In this document: piece by piece, positions 26,527 to 35,489 of the stretch
How the letters are laid out: each line of letters opens with the position of its first letter
Numbering within the stretch: the first letter of the stretch is position 1
NCBI RefSeq assembly: GCF_002953715.1
Contig: NZ_CP025012.1
Coordinates: 3,736,501 to 3,800,500, forward strand
DNA length: 64,000 bases
Direction of reading: 5' to 3'
Source of the DNA: Rhizobium leguminosarum
Lineage (GTDB): Bacteria > Pseudomonadota > Alphaproteobacteria > Rhizobiales > Rhizobiaceae
The notes under the pieces: generated by a model
What the model saw: only the letters and a program-made list of their open reading frames with translations
Databases searched by the model: none
Told to the model about the DNA's origin: nothing
Translations under genes and position numbers: made by a program

Positions 26527-27080
26527 TCACCATGCAGTACAGCTTCCCCCTGCCCGCCGATTACGACATGTCGATCATCGACCGCCGCATCCGCGACAAG
26601 GGTCCGCTGCTCGACGGCTTTCCCAATCTCGGTTTCAAAGCCTATCTCAGCGCCCGCAAGGGAGAGTTCGGCAGCCACGACAATCTCTATGCGCCCTTCT
26701 ATCTCTGGCAGAGACCGGAAGGAGCAAGCGACTTCCTCTGCGGCCCAGGTTTCGAGGCTCTCACCAGCGCCTTCGGCTGGCCACAGGTGAGGACCTGGAT
26801 CGTCTGGCAGGCAGAAATCTCGGCTGATATCGCCTCGGCCAGGTTCGCCACACGCGATGTCCTGCAGACAGAGCCTTATGCGCCGCTCGCCGATATTCGC
26901 CGCGCCGAAGTCGCGCAGGCTGGCGCCGACGTCGCGACGGGCGACGCACTCGCCTCTATCTCCGGCTTCGAACCGACGACCTGGACGCGGGTGCGCTTCA
27001 GACTGTGGCGAGAAATTCCCGAGATTGGCGAGCAGACGCAGGCCTATCGCGTCGGCCACTTATCCCTGCCTCAACCCTGA
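26523..27080 (+). CDS. DUF4865 family protein
   Basis: Protein of 185 residues starting MITMQYSFPLPADYDMSIID, with the conserved NLYAPFYLWQRPEGASDFL and FGWPQVRTWIVW segments of DUF4865. The fold may resemble a dimeric ferredoxin-like monooxygenase, but this is a guess. It is the third cistron of the LysR-linked operon, starting within the cupin stop (ATGA). No function is established. Confidence 0.82.
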   Translation: MITMQYSFPLPADYDMSIIDRRIRDKGPLLDGFPNLGFKAYLSARKGEFGSHDNLYAPFYLWQRPEGASDFLCGPGFEALTSAFGWPQVRTWIVWQAEISADIASARFATRDVLQTEPYAPLADIRRAEVAQAGADVATGDALASISGFEPTTWTRVRFRLWREIPEIGEQTQAYRVGHLSLPQP

Positions 27081-27082
27081 CC

Positions 27083-27718
27083 TCAAACGGTTGCCCGGCG
27101 ATAGAAGGCCAGCGAGCCGGCAAGCGCCAGCAGCGCACCACCGCAGGCCCGCTCCAGCCACATGGCGCCTGAGGTCTTGAGGAAACGTACCGCCTGCGAA
27201 CCGAAGAAGGCGTAGCCGAACATGATGAGAAAATCGAGCACGGCAAAGACCAGCGCGAGAAGCGCATATTGCGTTGCCTGCGGCAGGGTCGGGTCGATGA
27301 ACTGCGGCAGGAAGGCCGAGAAGAACAGGTAGCCCTTCGGATTGGTCGCCGCGACCATGAAACTCTTCAGTCCGATCGAGAAGGGCGAAGTCGCGCCCGC
27401 AGGCGCTCCGGACTTCAACGCCGCATCGATCGTGCCCTTCGAACGCAGCAGCATGATGCCGAGAAAGGCGAGATAGGCGGCACCCGCCCATTTCAGCATG
27501 GAGAACCAGAATTCCGATGCAGCGAGCAGTGCACCGAGCCCGATCGCGACGGCGCCGATCAGCACGAAATCGGACAGCACCGCGCCGATCATGCCGGCAA
27601 CTGCGCGGCGCAGGCCATGCCTCGAACCGTTGGTCAGCGCAAGCAGCACCGTTGGCCCCGGCGTCGCGATGCCGACAAAGGAAACGGCTGCAAAAGCCAG
27701 AAGCGTGACGGTATCCAT
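27083..27718 (-). CDS. LysE/RhtB-family amino-acid exporter
   Basis: Membrane exporter of 211 residues with about six hydrophobic helices. The signature region VGIATPGPTVLLALTNGSRH near the N-terminus and the NPKGYLFFSAFLPQF segment identify the LysE/RhtB family. The start at 27718 follows GGAGGAG. It converges with the DUF4865 gene, with only 2 bases between the stops. The substrate is not predictable. Confidence 0.92.
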   Translation of the reverse strand: MDTVTLLAFAAVSFVGIATPGPTVLLALTNGSRHGLRRAVAGMIGAVLSDFVLIGAVAIGLGALLAASEFWFSMLKWAGAAYLAFLGIMLLRSKGTIDAALKSGAPAGATSPFSIGLKSFMVAATNPKGYLFFSAFLPQFIDPTLPQATQYALLALVFAVLDFLIMFGYAFFGSQAVRFLKTSGAMWLERACGGALLALAGSLAFYRRATV

Positions 27719-27803
27719 ATGCTCCTCCGAACCCAGAGCATGTCCTGCTCTGGGGACCGAAACTTGCACGCGCCGCCAAGCTTGGCAATGCCGCTCCGTC
27801 AAC

Positions 27804-27834
27804 GAAAAAACCCGCCGCCTCTTCAGGCAGCGGG
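27804..27834 (-). terminator. Rho-independent terminator of pykA
   Basis: On the minus strand CCCGCTGCC-TGAAGA-GGCGGCGGG is followed by TTTTTTCG. It lies 22 bases after the pyruvate kinase stop. Confidence 0.85.
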
Positions 27835-27856
27835 CCTTCGAAGGGATGCGATTGGA

Positions 27857-29296
27857 TCAGACGCCGCTCTGGCCGTCGGAGCCGATATAGGCAATGCGGA
27901 TCATGTTGGTGGCACCGGGCGTGCCGAGCGGCACGCCGGCCGAGATGATGATGCGATCGCCCGGCTTGCCGAAGCCTTCGTCCGCGACGATGCGGCAGGC
28001 GCGGTTGACCATGTCGTCGAGATCGGTCGCGTCATGGGTGACGACGCAATGCAGGCCCCAGACGACGGCAAGGCGGCGTGCCGTCTTGATGATCGGCGAC
28101 AGCGCCAGGATTGGCACCTGCGGACGCTCACGCGAGGCACGAAGGCCTGTCGTACCCGACGAGGTGTAACAGACGATCGCCGACAGCTTCAGAGTCTCGG
28201 CGATCTGACGGGCAGCAAGCGAGATTGCATCGGCACCGGTCGCTTCCGGCTGGGCACGCTGGGCATAGATGATGCCGGGATAATGCGGCTCGCGCTCGAT
28301 GGCAGTGGCAATCGACGCCATCGTCGCGACAGCTTCGACGGGATAGTCGCCCGAGGCAGACTCGGCCGAGAGCATGACGGCATCCGCACCTTCGAAGACG
28401 GCGGTCGCGACGTCGGAAACTTCGGCACGTGTCGGCACCGGCGCTGAGATCATCGATTCCAGCATCTGCGTGGCGACGACCACCGGCTTGCCCGAACGGC
28501 GGCAGGCGCGGATCAACTGCTTCTGGATGCCGGGAACCGATTCGAGCGGCATTTCGACGCCGAGATCGCCGCGGGCGACCATCAAGGCGTCGGAAAGCTC
28601 GATGATTTCCTCGATGCGCTCGAGAGCCTGCGGCTTTTCGATCTTCGACATCAGGCCGACACGGCCACGGGCGATCTTGCGCACTTCGGCAAGGTCGTCG
28701 GGACGCTGGACGAAGGAAAGCGCCACCCAGTCGACATCGTCGGTGGCGAGCACCGCGTCGAGGTCGGCGCGGTCCTTATCCGTCAATGCGCCGACGCCGA
28801 GCAGCGTGTCGGGAAGGCTGACGCCCTTGCGGTCGGAGATGCGCGTGCCCGAAATAACAGTGGTGACGATGCTCTTGCCGTCGCATTTTTCTGCGCGCAG
28901 GGCGAGCTTGCCGTCATCGATCAGCAGACGGTGGCCGGGCTGCACCGACTCCAGGATCTCGGGGTGCGGCAGATAGACGCGGTTCTGATCGCCAAGCGCT
29001 TCGTTGTTGTCGAGCGTGAAAGTCTGGCCAGGCTTCAGGTCCACCTTGCTGTCGACGAACTTGCCGACACGCAGTTTCGGTCCCTGCAGGTCGGCGAGAA
29101 TGCCGATCGGCCGGCCGGAGCGCGCCTCGACCGAGCGGATACGCTGGATAAGCGTACGCATCAGGTCGTGGCTCGCATGGCTCATATTGATGCGGAAGAC
29201 ATCGGCACCGGCCTGGTGCAGCTTCTCGATCATCGATTCCTCGGAGGAGGCTGGCCCGAGGGTGGCGAGGATTTTAACTTTGCGATTACGCTTCAT
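27857..29296 (-). CDS. pykA: Pyruvate kinase
   Basis: Makes pyruvate and ATP from phosphoenolpyruvate in the last step of glycolysis. The protein is 479 residues. The N-terminal KILATLGPASS, the metal/PEP motif VMVARGDLGVEMPLESVP and the downstream KPVVVATQMLESMI are diagnostic. The ATG at 29296 overlaps the DUF1036 stop by one base (TGATG), suggesting reinitiation. A strong terminator follows. Confidence 0.97.
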   Translation of the reverse strand: MKRNRKVKILATLGPASSEESMIEKLHQAGADVFRINMSHASHDLMRTLIQRIRSVEARSGRPIGILADLQGPKLRVGKFVDSKVDLKPGQTFTLDNNEALGDQNRVYLPHPEILESVQPGHRLLIDDGKLALRAEKCDGKSIVTTVISGTRISDRKGVSLPDTLLGVGALTDKDRADLDAVLATDDVDWVALSFVQRPDDLAEVRKIARGRVGLMSKIEKPQALERIEEIIELSDALMVARGDLGVEMPLESVPGIQKQLIRACRRSGKPVVVATQMLESMISAPVPTRAEVSDVATAVFEGADAVMLSAESASGDYPVEAVATMASIATAIEREPHYPGIIYAQRAQPEATGADAISLAARQIAETLKLSAIVCYTSSGTTGLRASRERPQVPILALSPIIKTARRLAVVWGLHCVVTHDATDLDDMVNRACRIVADEGFGKPGDRIIISAGVPLGTPGATNMIRIAYIGSDGQSGV

Positions 29297-29781
29297 CAAT
29301 TCTGGCTTTCTTGCGTCCCTGGGGTGTCGGAGAGCTGAACCATCCAGCTACCCTGGCGGCCCGTATCATATTCCTTGAATCCCATCTTCTGGTAACCGCG
29401 GGCGTAACAATCCTGCACACCCGTGATCTTGAATTCGTTTTCCGCCACGCACATCTGCACGTCACCCGTCCATCGTCCTCCCCGGGCGGCGTCCTCTGCG
29501 TAGAGGTAGTAATAGCGCGACTGCAATTCTCCCTCGATCAGCGTGGCGCAGGTCGTTGCCGGCACCTGCCACCAGCCCTCAGTCACCCAGCCATCCTTGG
29601 CCCGGTATCCGATCGCGACGCCGACGAGATTCTGTGTTCCGTTGCAGACGCGAAAATCGGCGCGTGCGGCATCTGCGATGAAAAACGGCATGGCGGCTGC
29701 AAGAGCGAACAGAGCGAGACGGACCAGCGGTCCGGACCGCGTGAGGAAACTTGGCGCGGCTTGGATCAACACGGCTCCCAA
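29296..29781 (-). CDS. DUF1036 exported protein
   Basis: Protein of 161 residues with a signal peptide (LVRLALFALAAAMPFFIADAARA). The DUF1036 core includes FRVCNGTQNLVGVAIGYRAK and ATTCATLIEGELQSRYYYLYA, with conserved cysteines likely paired in the periplasm. The start is TTG with GGAG upstream; a GTG three codons later is equally plausible. It is translationally linked to pykA, an arrangement typical of rhizobia. Function unknown. Confidence 0.82.
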   Translation of the reverse strand: MGAVLIQAAPSFLTRSGPLVRLALFALAAAMPFFIADAARADFRVCNGTQNLVGVAIGYRAKDGWVTEGWWQVPATTCATLIEGELQSRYYYLYAEDAARGGRWTGDVQMCVAENEFKITGVQDCYARGYQKMGFKEYDTGRQGSWMVQLSDTPGTQESQN

Positions 29782-29962
29782 ATAGCTCCACGGTTATTCG
29801 TATCCGTGTCTTCTTGCGCCGCCGTCAAGCGAAAGTCAACGCAATGCTAATCGATTATATTTCCTTTCATAAACCTCCCGTCGAGGGTCCGGCTCAACCT
29901 CTCTCTCCCTGCCGCGCTTGAACCCGCCGCAGGCGCATGCGATCACTGCGCCCGACGGCGCA

Positions 29963-30772
29963 ATGACGAACGGCAATTCCCTGATGGACGACTTCCAATC
30001 CTTCGAAATCCTATCCGGCAAACATGACAAAGGCATGGTGATCCTCGCGGATCACGCGATGAACCGCCTTCCCGCGCGATATGGCCGGCTCGGACTGCCC
30101 GACGCGGCCTTCGCCCGCCACATTGCCTATGACATCGGTATCGAGGGTCTGACGCGGCAGCTCTCGGCAAAACTCGGAGTTCCCGCCGTGCTCGGCGGCT
30201 TTTCGCGCCTGCTGATCGACCCGAACCGCGGCGAAGACGATCCGACGCTGATCATGAAAATATCAGACGGCGCCGTCATATCAGGCAATCATCCGATCAC
30301 GCCGCAGGAATGGGACTACCGCATCGAAACCTTCCATCGCCCCTATCACGACGCCGTGGCCGCAACGATCGACAATGTGGCGAATGCCACCGGCCGGGCG
30401 CCGCTGGTGTTGTCGCTGCATTCCTTCACGCCGGCCTGGAAAGGCATTCCCCGTCCCTGGCACGCTGCCGTCCTCTGGGACAGCGACCATCGCGCCGTTA
30501 GCCCGCTGCTCGACCTGCTGCGCGCCGATCCCGATCTCGCTGTCGGCGACAACGAACCCTATGACGGCGCGCTGAAGGGCGATACCATGTACCGCCATTG
30601 CATGATCACAGGCATTCCGCATGCGCTGCTGGAGGTGCGCCAGGATCTGATCGGAGACGAGACCGGCATATCGGCGTGGGCCGAACGCCTGGCGCCGATC
30701 TTTGCGGCGATGAATGCCGATCCCGCCTTGCACGAATACGACGTCCACCTGTCGCGCACCGGCCCCTATTGA
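29963..30772 (+). CDS. N-formylglutamate amidohydrolase family protein
   Basis: Protein of 269 residues of the FGase (HutG-like) family, a zinc amidohydrolase that releases formate from N-formylglutamate. ILADHAMNRLPARYG, YDIGIEGLTRQLS, VLSLHSFTPAWKG and DNEPYDGALKGDTMYRH are conserved family blocks. The start is uncertain: TTG 29918, ATG 29963 or ATG 29984. There is no histidine-degradation operon around it, so a different N-acyl substrate is possible. The DUF1244 gene follows 15 bases later. Confidence 0.85.
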   Translation: MTNGNSLMDDFQSFEILSGKHDKGMVILADHAMNRLPARYGRLGLPDAAFARHIAYDIGIEGLTRQLSAKLGVPAVLGGFSRLLIDPNRGEDDPTLIMKISDGAVISGNHPITPQEWDYRIETFHRPYHDAVAATIDNVANATGRAPLVLSLHSFTPAWKGIPRPWHAAVLWDSDHRAVSPLLDLLRADPDLAVGDNEPYDGALKGDTMYRHCMITGIPHALLEVRQDLIGDETGISAWAERLAPIFAAMNADPALHEYDVHLSRTGPY

Positions 30773-30787
30773 AAGAAAGGAAGCGAG

Positions 30788-31093
30788 ATGACCGCGCTCA
30801 GCAAGGAACAACAGACCGAATTCGAAGCTGCCGCCTTCCGCCGCCTCGTCGCACATCTCCGCGAACGCAGCGACGTTCAGAACATCGACCTGATGAATCT
30901 GGCCGGCTTCTGCCGCAACTGCCTGTCGAACTGGTATCGCGAAGCCGCCGAGGCCGAAGGTGTCCCGGTGACCAGGGACGAATCGCGCGAGATGGTCTAT
31001 GGCATGCCCTATGAGGACTGGAAGAATCTTCACCAGAACGAGGCCTCGCCTGTGCAAAAGGCTGCTTTTGAACTGAACAATCCACACAAATAG
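30788..31093 (+). CDS. DUF1244 protein
   Basis: Protein of 101 residues with the family hallmark LAGFCRNCLSNWYREAA, including a conserved Cys pair, and YGMPYEDWKNLHQNEAS. It is cytoplasmic and helical. It lies in the same unit as the N-formylglutamate amidohydrolase gene. No function is established. Confidence 0.88.
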   Translation: MTALSKEQQTEFEAAAFRRLVAHLRERSDVQNIDLMNLAGFCRNCLSNWYREAAEAEGVPVTRDESREMVYGMPYEDWKNLHQNEASPVQKAAFELNNPHK

Positions 31094-31184
31094 CTTGGCT
31101 GGCCGCGAACAGGCTTGACCATGACGCCGCTTCGCGGCAGTCACTGGCATCCAAAATTGATCACCGAAAAATCAGGAGAACACG

Positions 31185-31448
31185 ATGTCTGATGCTCATG
31201 GCGTCGCCCGCGATCAGCTTCGCGCTTTCATCGAGCGCATTGAACGGCTGGAAGAAGAAAAGAAGACCATCGCCGACGACATCAAGGACGTCTATGGCGA
31301 AGCCAAGGGAATGGGCTTCGACACCAAGATCCTGAAGAAGGTCGTGGCGCTGCGCAAGAAGGACGAGCAGGAGCGCATGGAAGAGGAAGCAATCCTCGAC
31401 ACCTACCTGCACGCGCTAGGCATGATCGAGGCGCCGCCGGAAGGCTGA
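31185..31448 (+). CDS. UPF0335/DUF2312 protein, GapR-type nucleoid protein
   Basis: Protein of 87 residues. [36 protein letters not shown] and [13 protein letters not shown] match the GapR family. GapR of Caulobacter is a DNA-binding protein that recognises overtwisted AT-rich DNA ahead of replication and transcription. The homology is strong and the residue pattern of the helical tetramer is intact. A rho-independent terminator follows. Confidence 0.92.
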
Positions 31449-31472
31449 TCCGCCGACATCGCCGATATGGAC

Positions 31473-31504
31473 AAGCCGCCGAGCCTTTCGGCGGCTTTTC
31501 TTTT
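31473..31504 (+). terminator. Rho-independent terminator after the GapR-type gene
   Basis: AAGCCGCCGA-GCCTT-TCGGCGGCTT followed by TTCTTTT on the plus strand. Confidence 0.88.
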
Positions 31505-31552
31505 GCGTAAGACACGCTTGGCAAAACGGCCACCTTGCGGGATCGAAACAGC

Positions 31553-31586
31553 AAAAAGAAAAACCGCCGGATCGCTCCGGCGGTTT
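31553..31586 (-). terminator. Rho-independent terminator after the DUF882 gene
   Basis: On the minus strand AAACCGCCGGA-GCGA-TCCGGCGGTTT is followed by TTCTTTTT. It faces the plus-strand terminator 50 bases away, insulating two convergent genes. Confidence 0.88.
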
Positions 31587-31608
31587 CGATATTCCGTAAT
31601 CGGCAGGC

Positions 31609-33456
31609 TCAGTTCGTGTTGAACTTGCGCACTTCCATGAAGTTCACAGCCGTGCCGCTGAAGCGGGCCGGGTCGACCGAAGCGGTCTTGATGTTGAAGC
31701 CCTCGGCATAGACGGCGGTCGGCTGGGCGCGCATCGTCTGGCTGACGAACCGCGGCGCCTTGACCTGTTTGGAGGCCATTTCCAAGCGGGCATTGGTAAG
31801 CGCCCACTGCGAGATCATCTTTTCCGTCAGCTTCGGCTCGGTGCGTACCGTCGTGCGGCTGGCATCCGCTGCCGCCGCTTCCTTCTGCGTCGGGCGACCA
31901 CCCTTGGCGGGAAGCCCCTGCGCCACCGCACTTTCGGCCGCCGGTTCGTCGAAGCTGTCGCCAAAGCTTGCCGATTTGGTCATCGGTGCCAATGCTGCGA
32001 GCTCAAGCGGCGGCTTTGCGGCAGGCGTCTTTTGCGTCATCGCGGCGTTGATCGCCTGCTCCACCGTGACCGGCGGCGCCTTCGACGCGATCTGGCTTTC
32101 CCCTTCGTTCCGCTGCTGGTCGAGCGCGTCGGCCACGGCAGGAGACAGTGCGTCCTGTTCGGCTTCGTCAGCCTCTGCTTCCGCATCAGCATCGGCCGCG
32201 GCAAGAAGGTTCTCGGCAACGGAAGGGCGTTCGATCGGCGTCGGAACCGGCAGTCCATTCGCGCCCGTCAGCACGGGATCGGTCGACGCGACCTCGGCGT
32301 CGCCAGGCGCGCGGCGCTGGCCGAGAAGCGAGGGAACCGGAATGCTGTAGGCGCTGAGATCGGCGAACTGCTGCGGCTGAGCCTGATCGGCCGGAAGGGC
32401 CGCCGCGAGAGCCTGCTGTGCAGCGTTACCCGAAGGCGGCGCTACAAGCGCACTCGCCACTTCGCTGCCCACCGGCTGGTTGCTGAATGCCGGGCGAACC
32501 TGCGGCACCGGTGCATTCAGATCGGCGACTTCGGTCTGCTGCGGCTCGGCAGGAGCAGGCTCGGCCTTCGGCGGCGTCGCCTTGGCGACGGCAACAGGCG
32601 TAGAATCGTCCGACTCGTCTTCCTGCTCGTCCGCTCCGCCGCCAAAGAGCACGGCAAACAGCGTTTTGTGCTTCGGCGCCTCCGATTCGGAAGCGCTGGC
32701 GATCTGGATCTGCGTGCCGCCGGCGCGGCGCTTATAGTCGGCCATCGCTTGCTGGTAACCCGGCAGCGGCTTGCCGTCGGCCGGAATATGGATGGTATTG
32801 CCGTTCGGGAAGAGCCGGACAAGCTCGTCGCGGCTCATGCGCGGCCAGGCGCGAACGCCGCCGACATCCATATGCACGAAGGGCGAGCCCGATTTCGGAT
32901 AGAAGCCGACGCCGCCGACCTGCATCTTCATGCCGATGCCGCGCAGCGTCGCCAGCTTGACGTCGGGAATGAAGAAGTCCATCGCCTTGCCGAGCATATG
33001 CTGGCTCTTCTCGGCGACACCGGAATTGCGCGAGCGGCCGCGCAGCATCTCGTTGGTTCCCGGCGAACGGAAACCGCAGACGACGTTGATGTAGTCCCTC
33101 GAACCGCTCTGGCGATAGACTTCCCAGATCAGGTCGAACAGGCGCGGATCCATCTTCGTCGGCTGGTTCTTGCGCCAGTCGCGCAGGAAGCGGTTCAGCT
33201 GCTCCAGACCCTTGGGGTCGAACTTGCCATTACGCTTGTAAGTGATGACGGCTTTTTCGCCGGTATGAATGAAATAGAGCTTGAGGCTGCGGGTGTCGCC
33301 CGCTGCCTGCGAAGGCGTACCAACGAATACCGGTGAGGAAACCGCGAGCGCAAGAAGGGCGGCCGCTACCGTCCTTATTGCCTTTCCGCAAATGTCGGCG
33401 CACAACAAACGCCAGCTCAAGCGCGAAGGCTTGGAATTCCCATTCAGATTCGGCAA
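31609..33456 (-). CDS. DUF882 (YcbK/M15-like) protein with long disordered tail
   Basis: Protein of 615 residues, TTG start preceded by GGGGAT. A signal-type hydrophobic stretch (TVAAALLALAVSSPVFVGT) precedes a DUF882 domain at about 55-215. That domain has the M15-like zinc ligands in SQHMLGKAMDFF and FVHMDVGG and resembles the YcbK murein peptidase-like proteins. From about 250 to 560 the sequence is Ala/Pro/Glu-rich and low-complexity. A compact C-terminal segment (GTAVNFMEVRKFNTN) ends the protein. It probably acts on peptidoglycan in the periplasm. Confidence 0.85.
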   Translation of the reverse strand: MPNLNGNSKPSRLSWRLLCADICGKAIRTVAAALLALAVSSPVFVGTPSQAAGDTRSLKLYFIHTGEKAVITYKRNGKFDPKGLEQLNRFLRDWRKNQPTKMDPRLFDLIWEVYRQSGSRDYINVVCGFRSPGTNEMLRGRSRNSGVAEKSQHMLGKAMDFFIPDVKLATLRGIGMKMQVGGVGFYPKSGSPFVHMDVGGVRAWPRMSRDELVRLFPNGNTIHIPADGKPLPGYQQAMADYKRRAGGTQIQIASASESEAPKHKTLFAVLFGGGADEQEDESDDSTPVAVAKATPPKAEPAPAEPQQTEVADLNAPVPQVRPAFSNQPVGSEVASALVAPPSGNAAQQALAAALPADQAQPQQFADLSAYSIPVPSLLGQRRAPGDAEVASTDPVLTGANGLPVPTPIERPSVAENLLAAADADAEAEADEAEQDALSPAVADALDQQRNEGESQIASKAPPVTVEQAINAAMTQKTPAAKPPLELAALAPMTKSASFGDSFDEPAAESAVAQGLPAKGGRPTQKEAAAADASRTTVRTEPKLTEKMISQWALTNARLEMASKQVKAPRFVSQTMRAQPTAVYAEGFNIKTASVDPARFSGTAVNFMEVRKFNTN

Positions 33457-33634
33457 CTCGATCCCCGTCAGACAGACAATGTCCCGTACTGTCTCAGATG
33501 ACTGTCAAATGCGGTCACACGATGGCAAAAATGCCACACATGATCAACCTTTTCTTTACATAGTGAACGCGCCACTAACAAGTGGTTTATGACTAGTAAC
33601 AAAACGTGGTTGCCTTAATCTTAACGAAAAGCGC

Positions 33635-35179
33635 TTAAGCCGCATCTTTCTGGGGATTGTCAGGGTCTATGCCGTAATCCTTGAGCTTGCGATAAAGTGT
33701 GGATCGGCCGATGCCGAGCTTGCGCGCTACTTGACTCATCTGTCCGCGATAGAATTTGAGTGCGAATCGGATAAGCTCCTCCTCGACATCGGCAAGCCTA
33801 CGCACGTCTCCGGCAGGATTGACGCTGGCGATGGCGTTTTCCGATATTTCGGACAGGCGGTGGTGAACCTCTCCCGACATCGACGCCCTGAAGTCCTCGC
33901 CATAGCCATTGTCGGGATCGAGGCCGGTATTGTCGGCAACGAGCGCCAGATGATCCACCACGTCATATTCCGGAAGCTGGGCGGCGATCTGCGGGAAATC
34001 AGCCTCTGTCAGCTCCGGCCCTTCGGCCAGAACGACCGCGCGGAAGATCGCGTTTTCGAGCTGGCGGATATTGCCCGGCCAGTCATAGGCGGTCAGCAAA
34101 GCCAGCGTGCCGGCATTCACCGTCATGCGGCGGCCACTTTTCTGCTCGCTGGAGAAGCGGTCGGCAAAGACGCGCACCAGATGCGGAATGTCTTCCTTGC
34201 GTTTGCGCAGTGCCGGAATGGTGATCGGGAAGACGTTGAGGCGATAATAGAGATCCTCGCGGAAATGGCCGTTCTTGACCTCTTCGATCAGATCCTTGTT
34301 GGTCGCCGAGATCAGTCGGACGTTGACCTTGTGCGCGGTGCGCGCACCGACGGTCTCGATCTCGCCCTGTTGCACGGCGCGCAAGAGTTTCACCTGCACC
34401 TCGAGCGGCAGGTCGCCGATCTCGTCGAGGAAGATGGTGCCACCGTCGGCTTCCATGAATTTGCCGATGTGGCGCTCGGTCGCGCCGGTAAACGCACCCT
34501 TCTCGTGACCGAAGAGAATGCTCTCGACCAGATTATGCGGGATCGCCCCGCAATTGACGGTGACGAAGGGCTTGTTCGAGCGGTCACCGCCGGACTGGAT
34601 GGCGCGCGCCACCAGCTCCTTGCCGACGCCGGATTCGCCTTCGAGCACGACGGGGATGTTGGACTGAGCCGCTCGCTGAGCAAGATCAATGACGCGGAGC
34701 ATCGCCGGGCTTGCCGAGACGATATCGTCGAAGCCGACGGAGCCTGAGCGCGACCGGCGTCCGGCCCGCGCCTTCACCTCGCGCTGGTCGAGCTTCATCG
34801 CGTTCGATATAGAAGTGGCGATACGTTCGGGCGAGACCGGCTTGACGACGAAATCGAAGGCGCCGGCGCGCATCGCCTGCACCACAGTCTCGATGCCACC
34901 CTGCCCCGTCTGCACGATGACGGGGATCTGCGTGCCGAATTCGTGAAGCGCGTCGAGGAATTCGAGGCCGGTCATCTCCGGCATCATCAGGTCGAGTACG
35001 ATGACATTGAAAAGGCCGCTGTCGCGTTTGACCATTTCAAGGCCGATGCGGCCGTTTTCCGCTTGGTGCACGACATGGCCGTGACGCTCGATTGCGTTCT
35101 TGAGCAGGCGGCGCTGCACGGGGTCGTCCTCGACCACGAGAATTTGCCCTGCTCCCTTGAGCTCATTGTAACCGGTCAT
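33635..35179 (-). CDS. NtrC-family sigma-54-dependent response regulator
   Basis: Protein of 514 residues. The receiver has phospho-acceptor Asp63 in VIVLDLMMPEMTG. The AAA+ domain (about 150-390) has Walker A GESGVGKE, the sigma-54 contact loop GAFTGA and Walker B DGGTIFLDEIGD. The C-terminus has a Fis-type HTH, SQVARKLGIGRSTLYRKLKD. All parts needed to activate sigma-54 RNA polymerase are intact. No histidine kinase is adjacent, so its cognate sensor lies elsewhere. The target is not apparent. Confidence 0.95.
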   Translation of the reverse strand: MTGYNELKGAGQILVVEDDPVQRRLLKNAIERHGHVVHQAENGRIGLEMVKRDSGLFNVIVLDLMMPEMTGLEFLDALHEFGTQIPVIVQTGQGGIETVVQAMRAGAFDFVVKPVSPERIATSISNAMKLDQREVKARAGRRSRSGSVGFDDIVSASPAMLRVIDLAQRAAQSNIPVVLEGESGVGKELVARAIQSGGDRSNKPFVTVNCGAIPHNLVESILFGHEKGAFTGATERHIGKFMEADGGTIFLDEIGDLPLEVQVKLLRAVQQGEIETVGARTAHKVNVRLISATNKDLIEEVKNGHFREDLYYRLNVFPITIPALRKRKEDIPHLVRVFADRFSSEQKSGRRMTVNAGTLALLTAYDWPGNIRQLENAIFRAVVLAEGPELTEADFPQIAAQLPEYDVVDHLALVADNTGLDPDNGYGEDFRASMSGEVHHRLSEISENAIASVNPAGDVRRLADVEEELIRFALKFYRGQMSQVARKLGIGRSTLYRKLKDYGIDPDNPQKDAA

Positions 35180-35489
35180 TGTCGCCTCACTTCATGCGAA
35201 ACCATAAAGCGCACTCTGACAGGAAGGCTTGAACATCCAGTTTTGAGAAACAATTGCATTTTAACAATTGCAACGGGTCGTTTTCGTGCCGAAGCGAGCC
35301 TTTTCATGCGCGGAAAGCCCCTCAATGCCGGGCCTTGGCACGCCGACCGCGCCGCGCGTCTTTCAGACGCGCAAAGCTCGCTGTAACACTTTCAATCAAC
35401 GCATCATGCTTTCCGAAAAGCGATTCCGATTTTCGGGCCGATGCGCTAGACACTCAGACCTGTTATGAAAGTGGAGAGGAATTGCGCCC
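35180..35489. repeat. Intergenic region with palindromic repeat (23.5-kb subfamily plus tail)
   Basis: A gene-free stretch of 310 bases. GCGCGTCTTTCAGACGCGC at 35353-35373 with CTGTAACACTTT matches the repeat at 23543-23591. It continues into a second stem, GCATCATGCTTTCCGAAAAGC ... TTTTCGGGCCGATGCGC, at 35401-35446. Promoters for the divergent regulator and pepF must also be here. Confidence 0.65.

Noticed and set aside
30281..31150. Minus-strand 289-codon frame opposite the amidohydrolase and DUF1244
   Set aside because: It crosses two recognisable plus-strand genes and their gap; composition is antisense-like.
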